The notes beneath the pieces are model-generated. The model was not told where the DNA came from, ran no database searches, and saw only the letters and a program-made list of their open reading frames with translations. DNA of 64,000 nucleotides from Azotimanducus sp963663145. GTDB taxonomy: Bacteria > Pseudomonadota > Gammaproteobacteria > Pseudomonadales > Azotimanducaceae. Both the position numbers and the translations under genes were made by a program. Positions within the stretch are counted from its first letter, which is position 1; each line of letters begins with the position of its first letter. The stretch spans positions 124,001 through 188,000 of the forward strand of contig OY760134.1 of the NCBI GenBank assembly GCA_963663145.1, in the 5' to 3' direction. Below, piece after piece: positions 1 through 7,783 of this stretch.

Positions 1-1287
1 GGCGACCAGTGCTTCGAGCGTGGCGAGACGAGCGCACAGCACGAAGGCATCCATCGCCTCCTCAAGGTCTTCGAGCGGCGGCAGGGTCGGTGCCAAGCGG
101 ATGTGGCTGTCATCAGGATCATGGCCATAGGGGAAGGAAGCGCCTGCGGGCGTCAAGGCCACGCCCGCTTCGCGCGCCAGTTGCACGCAGCGTTTCGCCG
201 TGCCATTCATGAGATTCACTGAGACGAAGTAGCCACCTGTGGGTGTGGACCAAGTGGCGAGGTCTGAGAGTCCTTCGCCAAGATGTCGCTTGACCGATTC
301 GAATTTTGGCACCATATGCGCTGCTTGCGCTCGCATGTGGGCTTCAAGCCGCCCTTTCAGAAAGCGTGCATGGCGGAGCTGATTCACCTTGTCCGGCCCC
401 ACCGCCAACACCACAAGATGATCAAGCATGGCCTTGCGTAGCTTGGCACCGGAGGCGAAAAATCCCACGCCCGAACCCGCATAAGTGATCTTCGAGGTGG
501 AGGCGAACACGGCCATCTGGTCTTGGGTTCCCTGCGCCTTGGCGGCTTCCAAAGGCGACTTAAGTACCGGTCCCGGAAAGTGCAATTCATGCACCCCATA
601 GGCGTTGTCCATCACTACGAGAAAGCCCTGTCCGGCGATGCGCGGGAGCGCGGCGAGCCGGTCTATGACTCTGCCGGAATAAGTCACGCCGGTGGGGTTG
701 GAGTGCTTGGGTACGTTCCAAATGCCCTTGATCAGGGGATCCTTTCGCACCAGGTCTTCGACCAGATCCATGTCCGGCCCATCCTCCAAGATGGGCACGT
801 TGATCATATCGATATCAAAGGCTTGGGTGAGTGTGAAGTGACGATCATATCCGGGAACCGGGCAGAGGAACTTGATTCGGCCGGACCCAGCTTCGGACTG
901 CCAAGCGGGGTGCTCGCACAGCCCAAAGTGGTGCGCGAAGTGTACGAGATAGTACATGAGCGTAAGGCTTGAGCTATTCCAGGCGATGACCTCGCCCGGC
1001 TTGGCATCGAGCAGTTCGCCACCGAGCTCCCGGCCTTCAACGAGGCCTTCCAAGGTGCCGTAGTTGCGCGTGTCCGTGCCATCGACGGAGCTCGTGCCCT
1101 CCTGCAAGAGGCCGTCCATCGGGTCGGAAAGGTCGAGCTGTAGCGACGACGGCTTGCCGCGGGTGAGGTCCAAGGAGAGTCCAAGCGCCTTCAAGGCAAG
1201 GTATTCACCCTGCAACTGTTCGAGCAGGCGCTTTCGCTCGCGGATGCTCAGGGCATTCAGATGCTCCAGCGTGAATGATGTCTTCAT
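1..1287 (-). CDS. PLP-dependent class I aminotransferase, Asp_aminotransf (PF12897)-like; 3' end off window
   Basis: A fold-type I aminotransferase, probably transferring an amino group between an amino acid and a 2-oxo acid in the cytoplasm. The frame starts at ATG 1287 and stays open to base 1, about 429 residues, so only a few C-terminal residues are missing. Visible motifs are HSNPTG (near 195-200), DNAYG (near 227-231) and STSKITYAG with the likely PLP lysine at K266. The long N-terminal segment with LTRGKPS resembles the aspartate aminotransferase group of PF12897 rather than classical AspC. Its ATG overlaps the argC stop by four bases (ATGA), so translation is probably coupled, and the gene may serve arginine or general amino-acid metabolism. 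The substrate cannot be read from the sequence. Confidence 0.85.
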   Translation of the reverse strand, partial: MKTSFTLEHLNALSIRERKRLLEQLQGEYLALKALGLSLDLTRGKPSSLQLDLSDPMDGLLQEGTSSVDGTDTRNYGTLEGLVEGRELGGELLDAKPGEVIAWNSSSLTLMYYLVHFAHHFGLCEHPAWQSEAGSGRIKFLCPVPGYDRHFTLTQAFDIDMINVPILEDGPDMDLVEDLVRKDPLIKGIWNVPKHSNPTGVTYSGRVIDRLAALPRIAGQGFLVVMDNAYGVHELHFPGPVLKSPLEAAKAQGTQDQMAVFASTSKITYAGSGVGFFASGAKLRKAMLDHLVVLAVGPDKVNQLRHARFLKGRLEAHMRAQAAHMVPKFESVKRHLGEGLSDLATWSTPTGGYFVSVNLMNGTAKRCVQLAREAGVALTPAGASFPYGHDPDDSHIRLAPTLPPLEDLEEAMDAFVLCARLATLEALVA

Positions 1288-2228
1288 GAGATGAGTCCTT
1301 TGCACTCGTCGATGCCAAGCATCAGGTTGAGGTTCTGGATGGCGGCCCCGCAGGCACCCTTGCCGAGATTATCAAAGCGTGCGGTGAGAAGCATGCGTTC
1401 GTCGCTGCCGAATACATACAGGTCCAGTTGATTGGTGTCATTGAGCGCATCGGGGGCAAGTTGACCTTGATCGAGGCTCGATGTGTCGCCGGGGAGGTGC
1501 ACACGAACAAAGGGCTCCGCCTCATAGCGCTCGGCAAGCAGTTCGTAGATTTGGGCTGAGGTCGCTGGTTGCTGCAAGTCCTCTTGGAAGAGCGGCACCT
1601 GGGTGATCATGCCCTTGTAATAGCTCCCAACCATGGGGCTGAACAAGGGCGCTTGACTCAATCCTGCGTGCACCCGCATTTCTGGCTGATGCTTGTGATC
1701 GAGCGCGAGCGCGTAGGGTCGCACCGTCAGGTCGTCTCGAGACTGTTCATATCTTTGGATCATCTGCTTGCCGCCACCCGAGTACCCCGAAATCGCGTGC
1801 AGGGTCAGCCTTGCGTTTGCCGCAAGGATACCCGCGTCCACCAAGGGGCGAACGCTCAAAATGAAGCCTGTCGAGTAACAGCCTGGATTGGACACTCTGG
1901 AAGCGGAAGCGATGCGTGAACGTTGTTTTGACTCGAGTTCGGGGAGCCCAAAGGTCCAATCGGCGGCCGTACGGTGCTGCGTGCTGGCATCCAAGAGCCG
2001 CGCTTCTCCGTCTTGAAGGGCGGCGGCTATTTCGCCCGCGGCCTGGTCGGGAAGACAGAGTACCGAGACTTCGGCGTCGCGAATCGCATCGACCCGCGCG
2101 CCCAAATCGCGCCGCTCGTCTTCGCCAATCCGAATCAGCGCGAGGTCGTCACGCGCTTCAAGCCGACGCAGGATGTCGAGTCCCGTGGTGCCCGTGCCGC
2201 CGTCGACAAATATCCTATGCACGCTCAT
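1284..2228 (-). CDS. argC: N-acetyl-gamma-glutamyl-phosphate reductase, type 2
   Basis: Reduces N-acetyl-glutamyl phosphate to the semialdehyde with NADPH, the third step of arginine synthesis. The 314-residue product has an N-terminal nucleotide-binding motif (DGGTGTTG, residues 9-16) and the catalytic cysteine C117 in SNPGCYSTG. The length and motif set fit the shorter type 2 ArgC family (about 310 aa). It lies eight bases after the esterase gene and overlaps the aminotransferase start by four bases, so the three genes form one minus-strand operon. AGGAG directly precedes the ATG. No other arginine gene is in the window. Confidence 0.93.
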   Translation of the reverse strand: MSVHRIFVDGGTGTTGLDILRRLEARDDLALIRIGEDERRDLGARVDAIRDAEVSVLCLPDQAAGEIAAALQDGEARLLDASTQHRTAADWTFGLPELESKQRSRIASASRVSNPGCYSTGFILSVRPLVDAGILAANARLTLHAISGYSGGGKQMIQRYEQSRDDLTVRPYALALDHKHQPEMRVHAGLSQAPLFSPMVGSYYKGMITQVPLFQEDLQQPATSAQIYELLAERYEAEPFVRVHLPGDTSSLDQGQLAPDALNDTNQLDLYVFGSDERMLLTARFDNLGKGACGAAIQNLNLMLGIDECKGLIS

Positions 2229-2236
2229 CTCCTACT

Positions 2237-2884
2237 TTAACGGAACACTGAATTGAGCCAGCGGCCTATATCGGCGATTTCCTGCGGACAGACCTCGTGA
2301 CCCATGCGGTATTCGTGCCAATCAATCGAGAAGCCAAGGTTGCTCAAGGCCGAGCGCGAAGTCACCGCACGGTGAATTGGAATCATGGGGTCGAGTAGCC
2401 CGTGCGCCATGAAGATGGGTGTGCTCATGTTCTCAAGGCGCACCACCTCGACAAGTCCCTCGGCATTATGCACATAGGTTGACAAGGCCAAGACACCACG
2501 AAACTTCGTCGTCGCAGTCGCCAGTGCATTTAACGCAATCACACCGCCTTGTGAGAATCCGGCCAATACAACCTTCTGAGATGCCTCTTCGCCAACCTTC
2601 TCCTTCACGAGGTTGAACAAGGCTTTGGTGGACAACGCAATGTCGTCACTTGCATCAAGCGGAGAAGATGGGTCTATGTCATACCAGGCGCGCATGACCA
2701 TGCCGGCGTTGATGGTGACCGGGCGCTTCGGAGCGTTCGGAAACACGAAGTTGAGTGGTTGATCGAGCGGCAGCATGGGCACGAGCGGTTCAAAATCGGA
2801 GGCGTCCGCCCCAAGCCCGTGCAGCCAAATGACGGTTCCGACCGGGTTCGGTCCGGTGCTTTGTTCAAGATATTCAAGTTTCAT
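2237..2884 (-). CDS. Carboxylesterase/phospholipase family hydrolase (EstB/YpfH type)
   Basis: An alpha/beta hydrolase of the phospholipase/carboxylesterase family (PF02230), which hydrolyses short-chain carboxyl esters or acyl thioesters in the cytoplasm. At 215 residues it has the usual family length. HGLGA near residue 22 forms the oxyanion region. The nucleophile is S111 in GFSQGG, and D165 (GLLDP) and H196 (MGHEV) complete the triad. No signal peptide is seen. It is the first gene of the operon with argC and the aminotransferase. The 248-bp structured repeat ends 31 bp before its ATG. The natural substrate is unknown. Confidence 0.9.
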   Translation of the reverse strand: MKLEYLEQSTGPNPVGTVIWLHGLGADASDFEPLVPMLPLDQPLNFVFPNAPKRPVTINAGMVMRAWYDIDPSSPLDASDDIALSTKALFNLVKEKVGEEASQKVVLAGFSQGGVIALNALATATTKFRGVLALSTYVHNAEGLVEVVRLENMSTPIFMAHGLLDPMIPIHRAVTSRSALSNLGFSIDWHEYRMGHEVCPQEIADIGRWLNSVFR

Positions 2885-2915
2885 AGCGCAATTGTAGGCT
2901 TACCCAGATTCCTTG

Positions 2916-3163
2916 TTAACCCGCATATTGCAACAGTTTGCGGAATTCCGGCCGAGAGATTTCGCCCCAGGTTCGTGCTCGCGACCGAAGGCGTAGATAC
3001 CCCTACTTCTGAGGGAGCACGTGCGAAGCTGGGGCGAAAGATCCGGCCAGAAACCGCAAAGCGGACCCTGAAACAAAACGTAATCTTGGCTACGGTGTAT
3101 TTCGTCATTTTTATCAAGATGTTGCATGCGAACGAGAGCGGACTGGCGCAATATGCGGGTTAA
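2916..3163 (-). repeat. 248-bp structured dispersed element, copy 1
   Basis: A non-coding block bounded by a perfect 16-bp inverted repeat, TTAACCCGCATATTGC at 2916-2931 and its complement at 3148-3163. Read on the minus strand it aligns along its whole length with 55237-55482. Both copies keep a small CCGC-TTT-GCGG hairpin, an internal stem of five plus about sixteen pairs separated by an asymmetric loop (GATC opposite TCTCT), and an apical GTAG-GGGTAT-CTAC hairpin. Several stem pairs change in a compensatory way between copies. The element ends 31 bp before the esterase ATG. It could be a MITE-like mobile element, a structured leader RNA, or both. No transposase is nearby. Confidence 0.8.
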
Positions 3164-3379
3164 GGACTCCAAACCATCATCGCGACCTTACTCGCCGCCG
3201 AGCGCTGAAGACCGCAATCGAACGGAACGAGAGCCGTCAAGAGCAACCATTGAGAGTCGCGCTCACAAACCCCAACCCAATAAACTGCGGTGTTTCCCAC
3301 GCGCCGATCGCGTGAGCTGGCCTCACTAAGAGGCAAAGGGGGTCCGTACAGAATCCCGAAGTTTCTGCGCACCGCATAG
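3164..3379. other. Intergenic, nothing recognised
   Basis: This stretch lies between the structured element and the end of the toxin gene. Short frames cross it but none has a recognisable motif or ribosome-binding site. No gene, hairpin terminator or repeat was identified. Confidence 0.5.
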
Positions 3380-3787
3380 TCACCCATCCACCGACAGAAA
3401 CGTCCATACAAGTCCGTCAATACGGTCAAAATGCTGGTCGTAGGAAACGAGGTCCGCGCCCGTCTCCATTGTGTATGCGGCAATCCAAATGTCATTGGTA
3501 GGGATCGGAAGCCCTTTTGCGCGCAGTCCCGATGCGATGCGCGCGTAGCGGTCCGCTGTGGTGAGACTCATAGGTGGAATCGTCACAAATCGACTTGCCA
3601 GAAACGCCTGCAATTCATCAATGTTGCGCTGAAACCGCGTGCCGCATCTGAATCCGTATAGCAACTCGCCTATCACAACATGTGGCAGTAGAATCGACTT
3701 GGAGCGGCGTACCAGCGCGACGACACTTCCGTCGCCTCGTTTCAGATGCGAGTAGGCGCTTGAATCAAGCAAGATTTTCACTTCCAC
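3380..3787 (-). CDS. PIN-domain ribonuclease toxin, VapC type
   Basis: A 135-residue PIN-domain protein, the toxin half of a VapBC-type pair. PIN toxins are magnesium-dependent ribonucleases that cut tRNA or other RNA when released from the antitoxin. The conserved acidic residues are D8 (LLDSS), E41 (VIGELLYG), D99 (TNDIWIAA) and D117 (SYDQHFD), so the active site looks intact. Translation starts at GTG 3787, which overlaps the last ten bases of the antitoxin gene, the normal coupled arrangement. The RNA target cannot be inferred. Confidence 0.9.
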   Translation of the reverse strand: MEVKILLDSSAYSHLKRGDGSVVALVRRSKSILLPHVVIGELLYGFRCGTRFQRNIDELQAFLASRFVTIPPMSLTTADRYARIASGLRAKGLPIPTNDIWIAAYTMETGADLVSYDQHFDRIDGLVWTFLSVDG

Positions 3788-4041
3788 ATGGCCTCGTCAA
3801 CTTGGGATAGATCCTCAATGGCTCGCTCCATCTCTATCGTTTCCTCATATGTCCAAGTACCAATTAGGTGGTCCAGAGAGTTTCCTACCGAGTCAACGGC
3901 ATTTGCTTGATCTCCAATACCGGCGCTGCGGCGCAACAATTTGAGTACCGCTCGATTCAACGAGATGCCTTCGCGGCGTGCAAGCTGTTGGATCAGCCGC
4001 TCCAATTCCTTATCAAATCCTCTAATCGTCAGTTGATTCAC
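3778..4041 (-). CDS. Ribbon-helix-helix antitoxin, VapB/FitA-like
   Basis: Partner antitoxin of the PIN toxin. The N-terminus (NQLTIRGFDKELERLI...GISLNRAVLKLL) is a ribbon-helix-helix DNA-binding domain and the C-terminal acidic part should bind the toxin. An in-frame ATG exists at 4086, but it lies inside the repeated TGAGTC operator half-sites. The GTG at 4041 just before the beta strand is preferred, giving 87 residues, and the decayed copy at 6837-7006 has a GTG at the same place behind an AAAGG-like ribosome-binding site. Autoregulation by the toxin-antitoxin complex is expected from the family and the operator. Confidence 0.8.
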   Translation of the reverse strand: MNQLTIRGFDKELERLIQQLARREGISLNRAVLKLLRRSAGIGDQANAVDSVGNSLDHLIGTWTYEETIEMERAIEDLSQVDEAMWK

Positions 4042-4056
4042 TTTAACCGCCCATGT

Positions 4057-4099
4057 TGAGTCACAATGTGAGTCTATATGAGTCATTGTATGGACTCAC
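4057..4099 (-). promoter_or_regulatory. Probable antitoxin operator with repeated TGAGTC half-sites
   Basis: TGAGTC occurs at 4057-4062, 4069-4074 and 4079-4084, and its inverse GACTCA at 4093-4098, spaced by about one helical turn. GTGAGTC (4068-4074) and GACTCAC (4093-4099) form an outer inverted repeat. This is the pattern expected for cooperative binding of ribbon-helix-helix dimers just upstream of their own gene. That the site is used is inference. Confidence 0.6.
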
Positions 4100-4587
4100 C
4101 AATGTTTGTTCAAGTCCAACAAACAGTAAATTCTCCCCTTGAATAAGTGAGAGTTTCCGACTTCGGGGTGTGTCCGTCCCGTCGCGCAGCTAGGTTCCGC
4201 TGCGGGAGAGTAATCAATTGCTTCTGAGGCAATATGAATCCGTGGCCGAGGCATTGAAGGGAATGGTTGGGTTCACTTCTGAACACAGAGATGTGGTTAT
4301 GTTCTTGGAGCGAGGCATGTGCGGGCATGGCCTTACACGGCCTGCGGGATCGAAGGCTGCCGGTCCGCGCGTGGTGCGCCCGCAGGGGTCGCGCCATGCG
4401 TGACCCGTGTTCCAGCGAAGGAGCGCGTCATGTCCAGCGCAATGCCCTGTACATCGTCGATGCGCGTCGCGGGCGAGCAGCTTGTGCAACGCAACGCCAC
4501 AGACGCGCCAGTTGGGTGGAATTGGCGACGACGTTCGCTCGGGGTGAACCACGCTTACATGGGCTCACACGCCAACAAGTATTTTGT
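4100..4587. other. Intergenic about 490 bp, no gene recognised
   Basis: Several short frames overlap here on both strands (for example 4218-4403 plus and 4214-4552 minus), but none shows a family motif or a convincing ribosome-binding site. A Vsr-type repair nuclease was looked for because of the neighbouring methyltransferase and was not found. The stretch may hold decayed genes. Confidence 0.45.
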
Positions 4588-5198
4588 TCAAGACTTCAAA
4601 GCAGCCGAGGCTACCTGAAGGCGCGCAACAAGCTGTTCGACTGACGTATCGCTGACCTTCAAGTGTTCCGCCCAAGTGCGCCCGGGGTGGAGCACGTCCC
4701 AGTCAGACCGTGCCTGATTTCTGCGGCCCGCACCTAGGTCGTGATTTCCGAATCCACTGATCAATGCGTTCCATACCGGCGCAAAACGATCAATCAGCAG
4801 CGACTCGCCAAGCGGTATGAATATGTCTTCTACAACAAGGTGTCGGCAAAAGAAGTCGCGCAGCTCAAGGTTGGAAGCTTCTTCGATCGAGTTCGCGTGC
4901 TGTCGAAGCGGCTCGACAGTGGGCGAGCGTTTGTCCCAGTGGACTCTAACCCACCCTTACGTCTTCCAGCGTGTACCGCCTTGCCCACATAGACCGGTCG
5001 CGAGAAGTTCTCGCTTTGATTGGCTTCAGCTATTGCCCTGTAAGGTTTAAAGTTTCCCAAGTAATAGATTGCATAGACACCGGCACCTGAGAAGGGTGTC
5101 GGCGGCAGGGGAACTGCTTCCCGCTGAAGCAAGGCATCGGCGACACTGGTCCCCAGATTCCTCTTATCCAACGGGTTGTAAGGCGTATTGATCGACAC
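4588..5198 (-). pseudogene. Eco29kI-family GIY-YIG restriction endonuclease, frameshifted
   Basis: The translation starts at GTG 5198 behind GGGAG and reads NTPYNPLDKRNLGTSVADAL, then GAGVYAIYYLG and PVYVGKAV, the GIY-YIG core of the Eco29kI restriction enzyme family. At about 4917 the frame must shift by one base. In the new frame the rest of the family is intact: HANSIEEASNLEL, FFCRHLVVEDIFIPLGE, APVWN, GFGNHD and WDVLHPGRTWAEH, ending at the TGA at 4588-4590. One missing base would restore about 204 residues. Either the nuclease is dead and only the methyltransferase is kept, or this is a sequencing error. Its start overlaps the methyltransferase 3' end by 35 bp. Eco29kI itself cuts CCGCGG; the specificity here is unknown. 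Confidence 0.85.
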
Positions 5199-6429
5199 CT
5201 TCGTCTCCCGAAATCGGGCCCATCTTTGAGACGGCCACAAGACAGGCCTTGATGTGCTCTCCAAGAACATGAGCAAGCGTGACCGGAACGGCATTGCCTA
5301 TCTGTCGCATGCTTTCTGTCCAAGACCCCGGAAAACAATAGTCATCTGGGAAGGATTGAAGTCGTGCTGCTTCACGAACGCTGAAGTAGCGGCACGATCC
5401 GTCCTGACGGGCAAGCATATTTTCGCCGCCGGGAACTCCGTGGTCTCCAGCTTTCAGTACTTTTGCCGGTTCGTCGTAGCTGCTTCCCGTGTGTCCTTGG
5501 TACTTTCTCGCACCAGGTTGATGCCGATGGTTCGGTATGTTGACGCATTGATCGCGGAAATACTCTGGGTCGGGAAGGTCTTGTAGGGCGTCACGAACCG
5601 TCCGCCAAGGTCGCAACGGAGGTGGAAAATCGAAACCTCGAAATCGCTCAACTCTGCGGCGCAAACCGCTCGCAAGTTGAGGCCTTTCATTCGCGGGGAT
5701 TCTGTGATCTTTCCAGTAGCGCTCGCTGAACCACTGATCCCACAGAAGCGCATCGAGAGAGTGAGTCGGTTTCGGAAACTCCCATTCAACTTGAAGGTCC
5801 GACCTAAACCCCACGAGAATCATCCGTTCTCGCCGTTGCGGAACGCCGTAGTTGGCTGCATTCAGGATGCTCATGTAAACGTCGTAGCTGAGTCCGGCAC
5901 TTTGACCAGTGTTTCTTCGATGCTCTCGCAGACGATTCGCGTGATCTAGCCAGCATTCGCCATCATGACTTTTGATTTCAGGAAAGCACAAGTGATCCTT
6001 AATGTACTCAAGGTAGGGCGCGAACGCTGGGCGGCGCAGTCCTCGAACATTTTCGAAAACAAATGCCATTGGCGCCAACTCCCTGACCGCCCGAATAGCT
6101 TCCGGGAACATGTCGCGTTGGTCCAAGGGACCGTGATGCTTGCCGCCTAAAGAGAAGGGCTGGCAGGGTGGACCTCCCGAAACGAGATGTATTCCATTGC
6201 AGAGCGAGTAGAAGCACAGATCACGGACATCACCTTCACGGACGTCCCATCCGGACACAGCAGCATGGCGCGTCGCCTGATTCGCACGAATCGTGTTGCA
6301 GGAATGGCTATCCCAGTCAACTACTAATTCATGATCAAATCCAGCAAGACCTAATCCGATGCCGAGACCACCCGCCCCGACGAACAGCTCTACAGATTTC
6401 AGCGCTTGTCTGCTCGACAACGGCTCCAT
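5164..6429 (-). CDS. DNA (cytosine-5-)-methyltransferase, type II R-M system
   Basis: A 421-residue C5-cytosine methyltransferase. It transfers a methyl group from S-adenosylmethionine to cytosine in the recognition site and so protects host DNA from the cognate nuclease. All main motifs are visible: motif I LFVGAGGLGIG (15-25), motif IV GGPPCQPFS with catalytic C89, motif VI FENVRG with E126, motif VIII QRRERMILVG (198-207), and motif X GNAVPVTLA near the C-terminus. The gene lies directly upstream of, and overlaps, the Eco29kI-like nuclease gene, so the two form one restriction-modification operon. The variable region between motifs VIII and IX sets the target but cannot be decoded by eye. 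Confidence 0.95.
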   Translation of the reverse strand: MEPLSSRQALKSVELFVGAGGLGIGLGLAGFDHELVVDWDSHSCNTIRANQATRHAAVSGWDVREGDVRDLCFYSLCNGIHLVSGGPPCQPFSLGGKHHGPLDQRDMFPEAIRAVRELAPMAFVFENVRGLRRPAFAPYLEYIKDHLCFPEIKSHDGECWLDHANRLREHRRNTGQSAGLSYDVYMSILNAANYGVPQRRERMILVGFRSDLQVEWEFPKPTHSLDALLWDQWFSERYWKDHRIPANERPQLASGLRRRVERFRGFDFPPPLRPWRTVRDALQDLPDPEYFRDQCVNIPNHRHQPGARKYQGHTGSSYDEPAKVLKAGDHGVPGGENMLARQDGSCRYFSVREAARLQSFPDDYCFPGSWTESMRQIGNAVPVTLAHVLGEHIKACLVAVSKMGPISGDEGVDQYALQPVG

Positions 6430-6498
6430 GATAGGTTGTGTTTACGACTCTAATGAATTGGTGGTAGGTCTATTCTAAGCTGGCAGTCAGTGCAGGTG

Positions 6499-6513
6499 CC
6501 TAGACAGTCTAGG
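6499..6513. promoter_or_regulatory. Perfect 15-bp palindrome in divergent promoter region
   Basis: CCTAGAC-A-GTCTAGG is a perfect 7-1-7 inverted repeat in the gap between the divergent methyltransferase and the 99-residue protein, and it runs into the GGGAG ribosome-binding site of the latter. Short operators of this type are common in restriction-modification control regions. The binding protein is unknown. Confidence 0.4.
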
Positions 6514-6520
6514 GAGACGG

Positions 6521-6820
6521 TTGAGTGCTGAGACAAAGGAAGCAGAACGCTATAAGATTGAACAAATGCCCAGCTTTCAATTCACTCTAATCGTCGATGG
6601 TGCTGATCTTCAGGCCACACCCCTAATCGACTCGCTGTTCGACGCAGGTTGTGATGACGCGACGGTCGGTTGCAGCAAGGGTATGCAATATGTCGATTTC
6701 GACCGCGAAGCCGATGCGCTTGATGAGGCGATTCTGTCTGCCATCGACGATCTGGAAAGGCTCCAGGGTGTGCACGACTTCCGTCTCGTTAATGTCGGGC
6801 GGAATTCCCCGATCCGTTAG
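6521..6820 (+). CDS. Small protein of unknown function (99 aa)
   Basis: The gene starts at TTG 6521, five bases after GGGAG. A start at the internal ATG before PSFQFTL is also possible. The product has a compact alpha/beta look: FTLIVDGADL, then SLFDAGCDDATVGCSKGMQYVDFDREADALDEAILSAIDDLERL (residues about 38-83). Similar segments occur, as far as recalled, ahead of helix-turn-helix domains in small regulators, but no such domain follows here, so the protein may be truncated. It is divergent from the methyltransferase and next to a decayed antitoxin, so a role in the accessory patch is possible. Function unknown. Confidence 0.6.
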   Translation: MSAETKEAERYKIEQMPSFQFTLIVDGADLQATPLIDSLFDAGCDDATVGCSKGMQYVDFDREADALDEAILSAIDDLERLQGVHDFRLVNVGRNSPIR

Positions 6821-6836
6821 TCCCGCTAACGCGGAG

Positions 6837-7006
6837 TTATCCGTGCCGCATGGCCTCGTCAACTTGGGACAAGTCCTCGAACACTCGCTCCATATGGGTC
6901 AATTCGTCAGTTGTCCATGTACCTATGAGGTGGTCAAGAGACGTTCCTACCGTATCTAGCGCCGTCGCAATTCCCCTTCAATTCCCGTAATCGTGAACTG
7001 AGTCAC
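6837..7006 (-). pseudogene. Decayed second copy of the RHH antitoxin
   Basis: The 3' part (VGTSLDHLIGTW...LSQVDEAM) matches the intact antitoxin at 3778-4041 closely at DNA level, and the 5' part (GTG ACT CAG TTC ACG ATT) matches its start. Between them roughly a third of the gene is deleted, leaving the halves in different frames. The C-terminus reads through to a TAA at 6837-6839. No PIN toxin gene follows. TGAGTCAC half-sites like those of the intact operator persist upstream. The two copies are direct repeats flanking the restriction-modification pair. Confidence 0.8.
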
Positions 7007-7198
7007 TTCACCTTTCTCTTGTGTCATTTTGTGACTTTGCACCAATCACCCTACTGACTCATCAGCACCGGGTCAAGCTCAAAGCTGAGTAATGCTTCTG
7101 ACCAGAGAATGACGCAATATGCGATATTGTAAGATATATTTACTAATGTTATAGTTTTCACGACTAATTGTTAATTGCGTCATTTTGACGCTGACGCC

Positions 7199-7783
7199 AT
7201 GACCTTCCATTTTCCCGATAAGACCTACGTCAACCGCAAAGATTCAACTGGCAAAGAGATCTGCTGGGATTCTCCTGCACTGCAATCTCTTGTCGGCGGC
7301 AAGGCTTCCCTTAGAACCGTTGAGCGCGCACTGAAGGATTTTCTACCTGAAGTGAAGAAACTCGAAGAGGTGGCCGACGAGCATGGTGAGGGATTGAATT
7401 GTCTCGTTCGCGAAGCAATGGAGAGCGAAGCGAAGCAGAAGCGATTGCCCTCACTGATCTTACAAGAACGCATGACGGACAAGGGCCATGTGTTGATGGC
7501 CAACGATGGGCGAGGCGGTCGAAAGTGGCTGTGGTGCGAGAGCTCCCCCGACAGGCACGCTCTGCTGGTATTTCTTGACGCCCTTGCACGTCAATTTGAG
7601 AAACCCCTGCTGATCTGGCCATGCGGTGCTTTGACGATCATCGCCAGAGAACTTCTGGACGAACACAAAGGACATGAAATCCGCTTGGCATCCGGAGGAA
7701 TCGCCCGTCTCGCGCTCACCGCCTACCGCTCCCCAAGAATTCAGTTTGATACGGCAACCCACACACCAAGAAGGGACAGCAGC
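7199..7783 (+). CDS. Unrecognised open frame fused in frame to cysD
   Basis: An open frame of about 195 codons runs without a stop into cysD. An in-frame TTG at 7175 and the ATG at 7199 are possible starts, neither with a clear ribosome-binding site. The translation has a plausible folded composition (KASLRTVERALKDFLPEVKKL near residues 44-64, then RKWLWCESSPDRHALLVFLDAL) but no family is recognised. It may be a separate gene that lost its stop by a deletion before cysD, a real N-terminal extension, or chance openness. The bases upstream (7007-7198) are AT-rich and differ from the neighbourhood, which suggests acquired DNA. Confidence 0.4.

Noticed and set aside
4100..4587. Search for a Vsr mismatch endonuclease or R-M control protein next to the methyltransferase
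   Set aside because: No frame shows the required motifs.
7098..7120. GACGCAATATGCG similar to an element end
   Set aside because: Only about ten bases match and there is no inverted partner. The region is AT-rich, so chance is likely.
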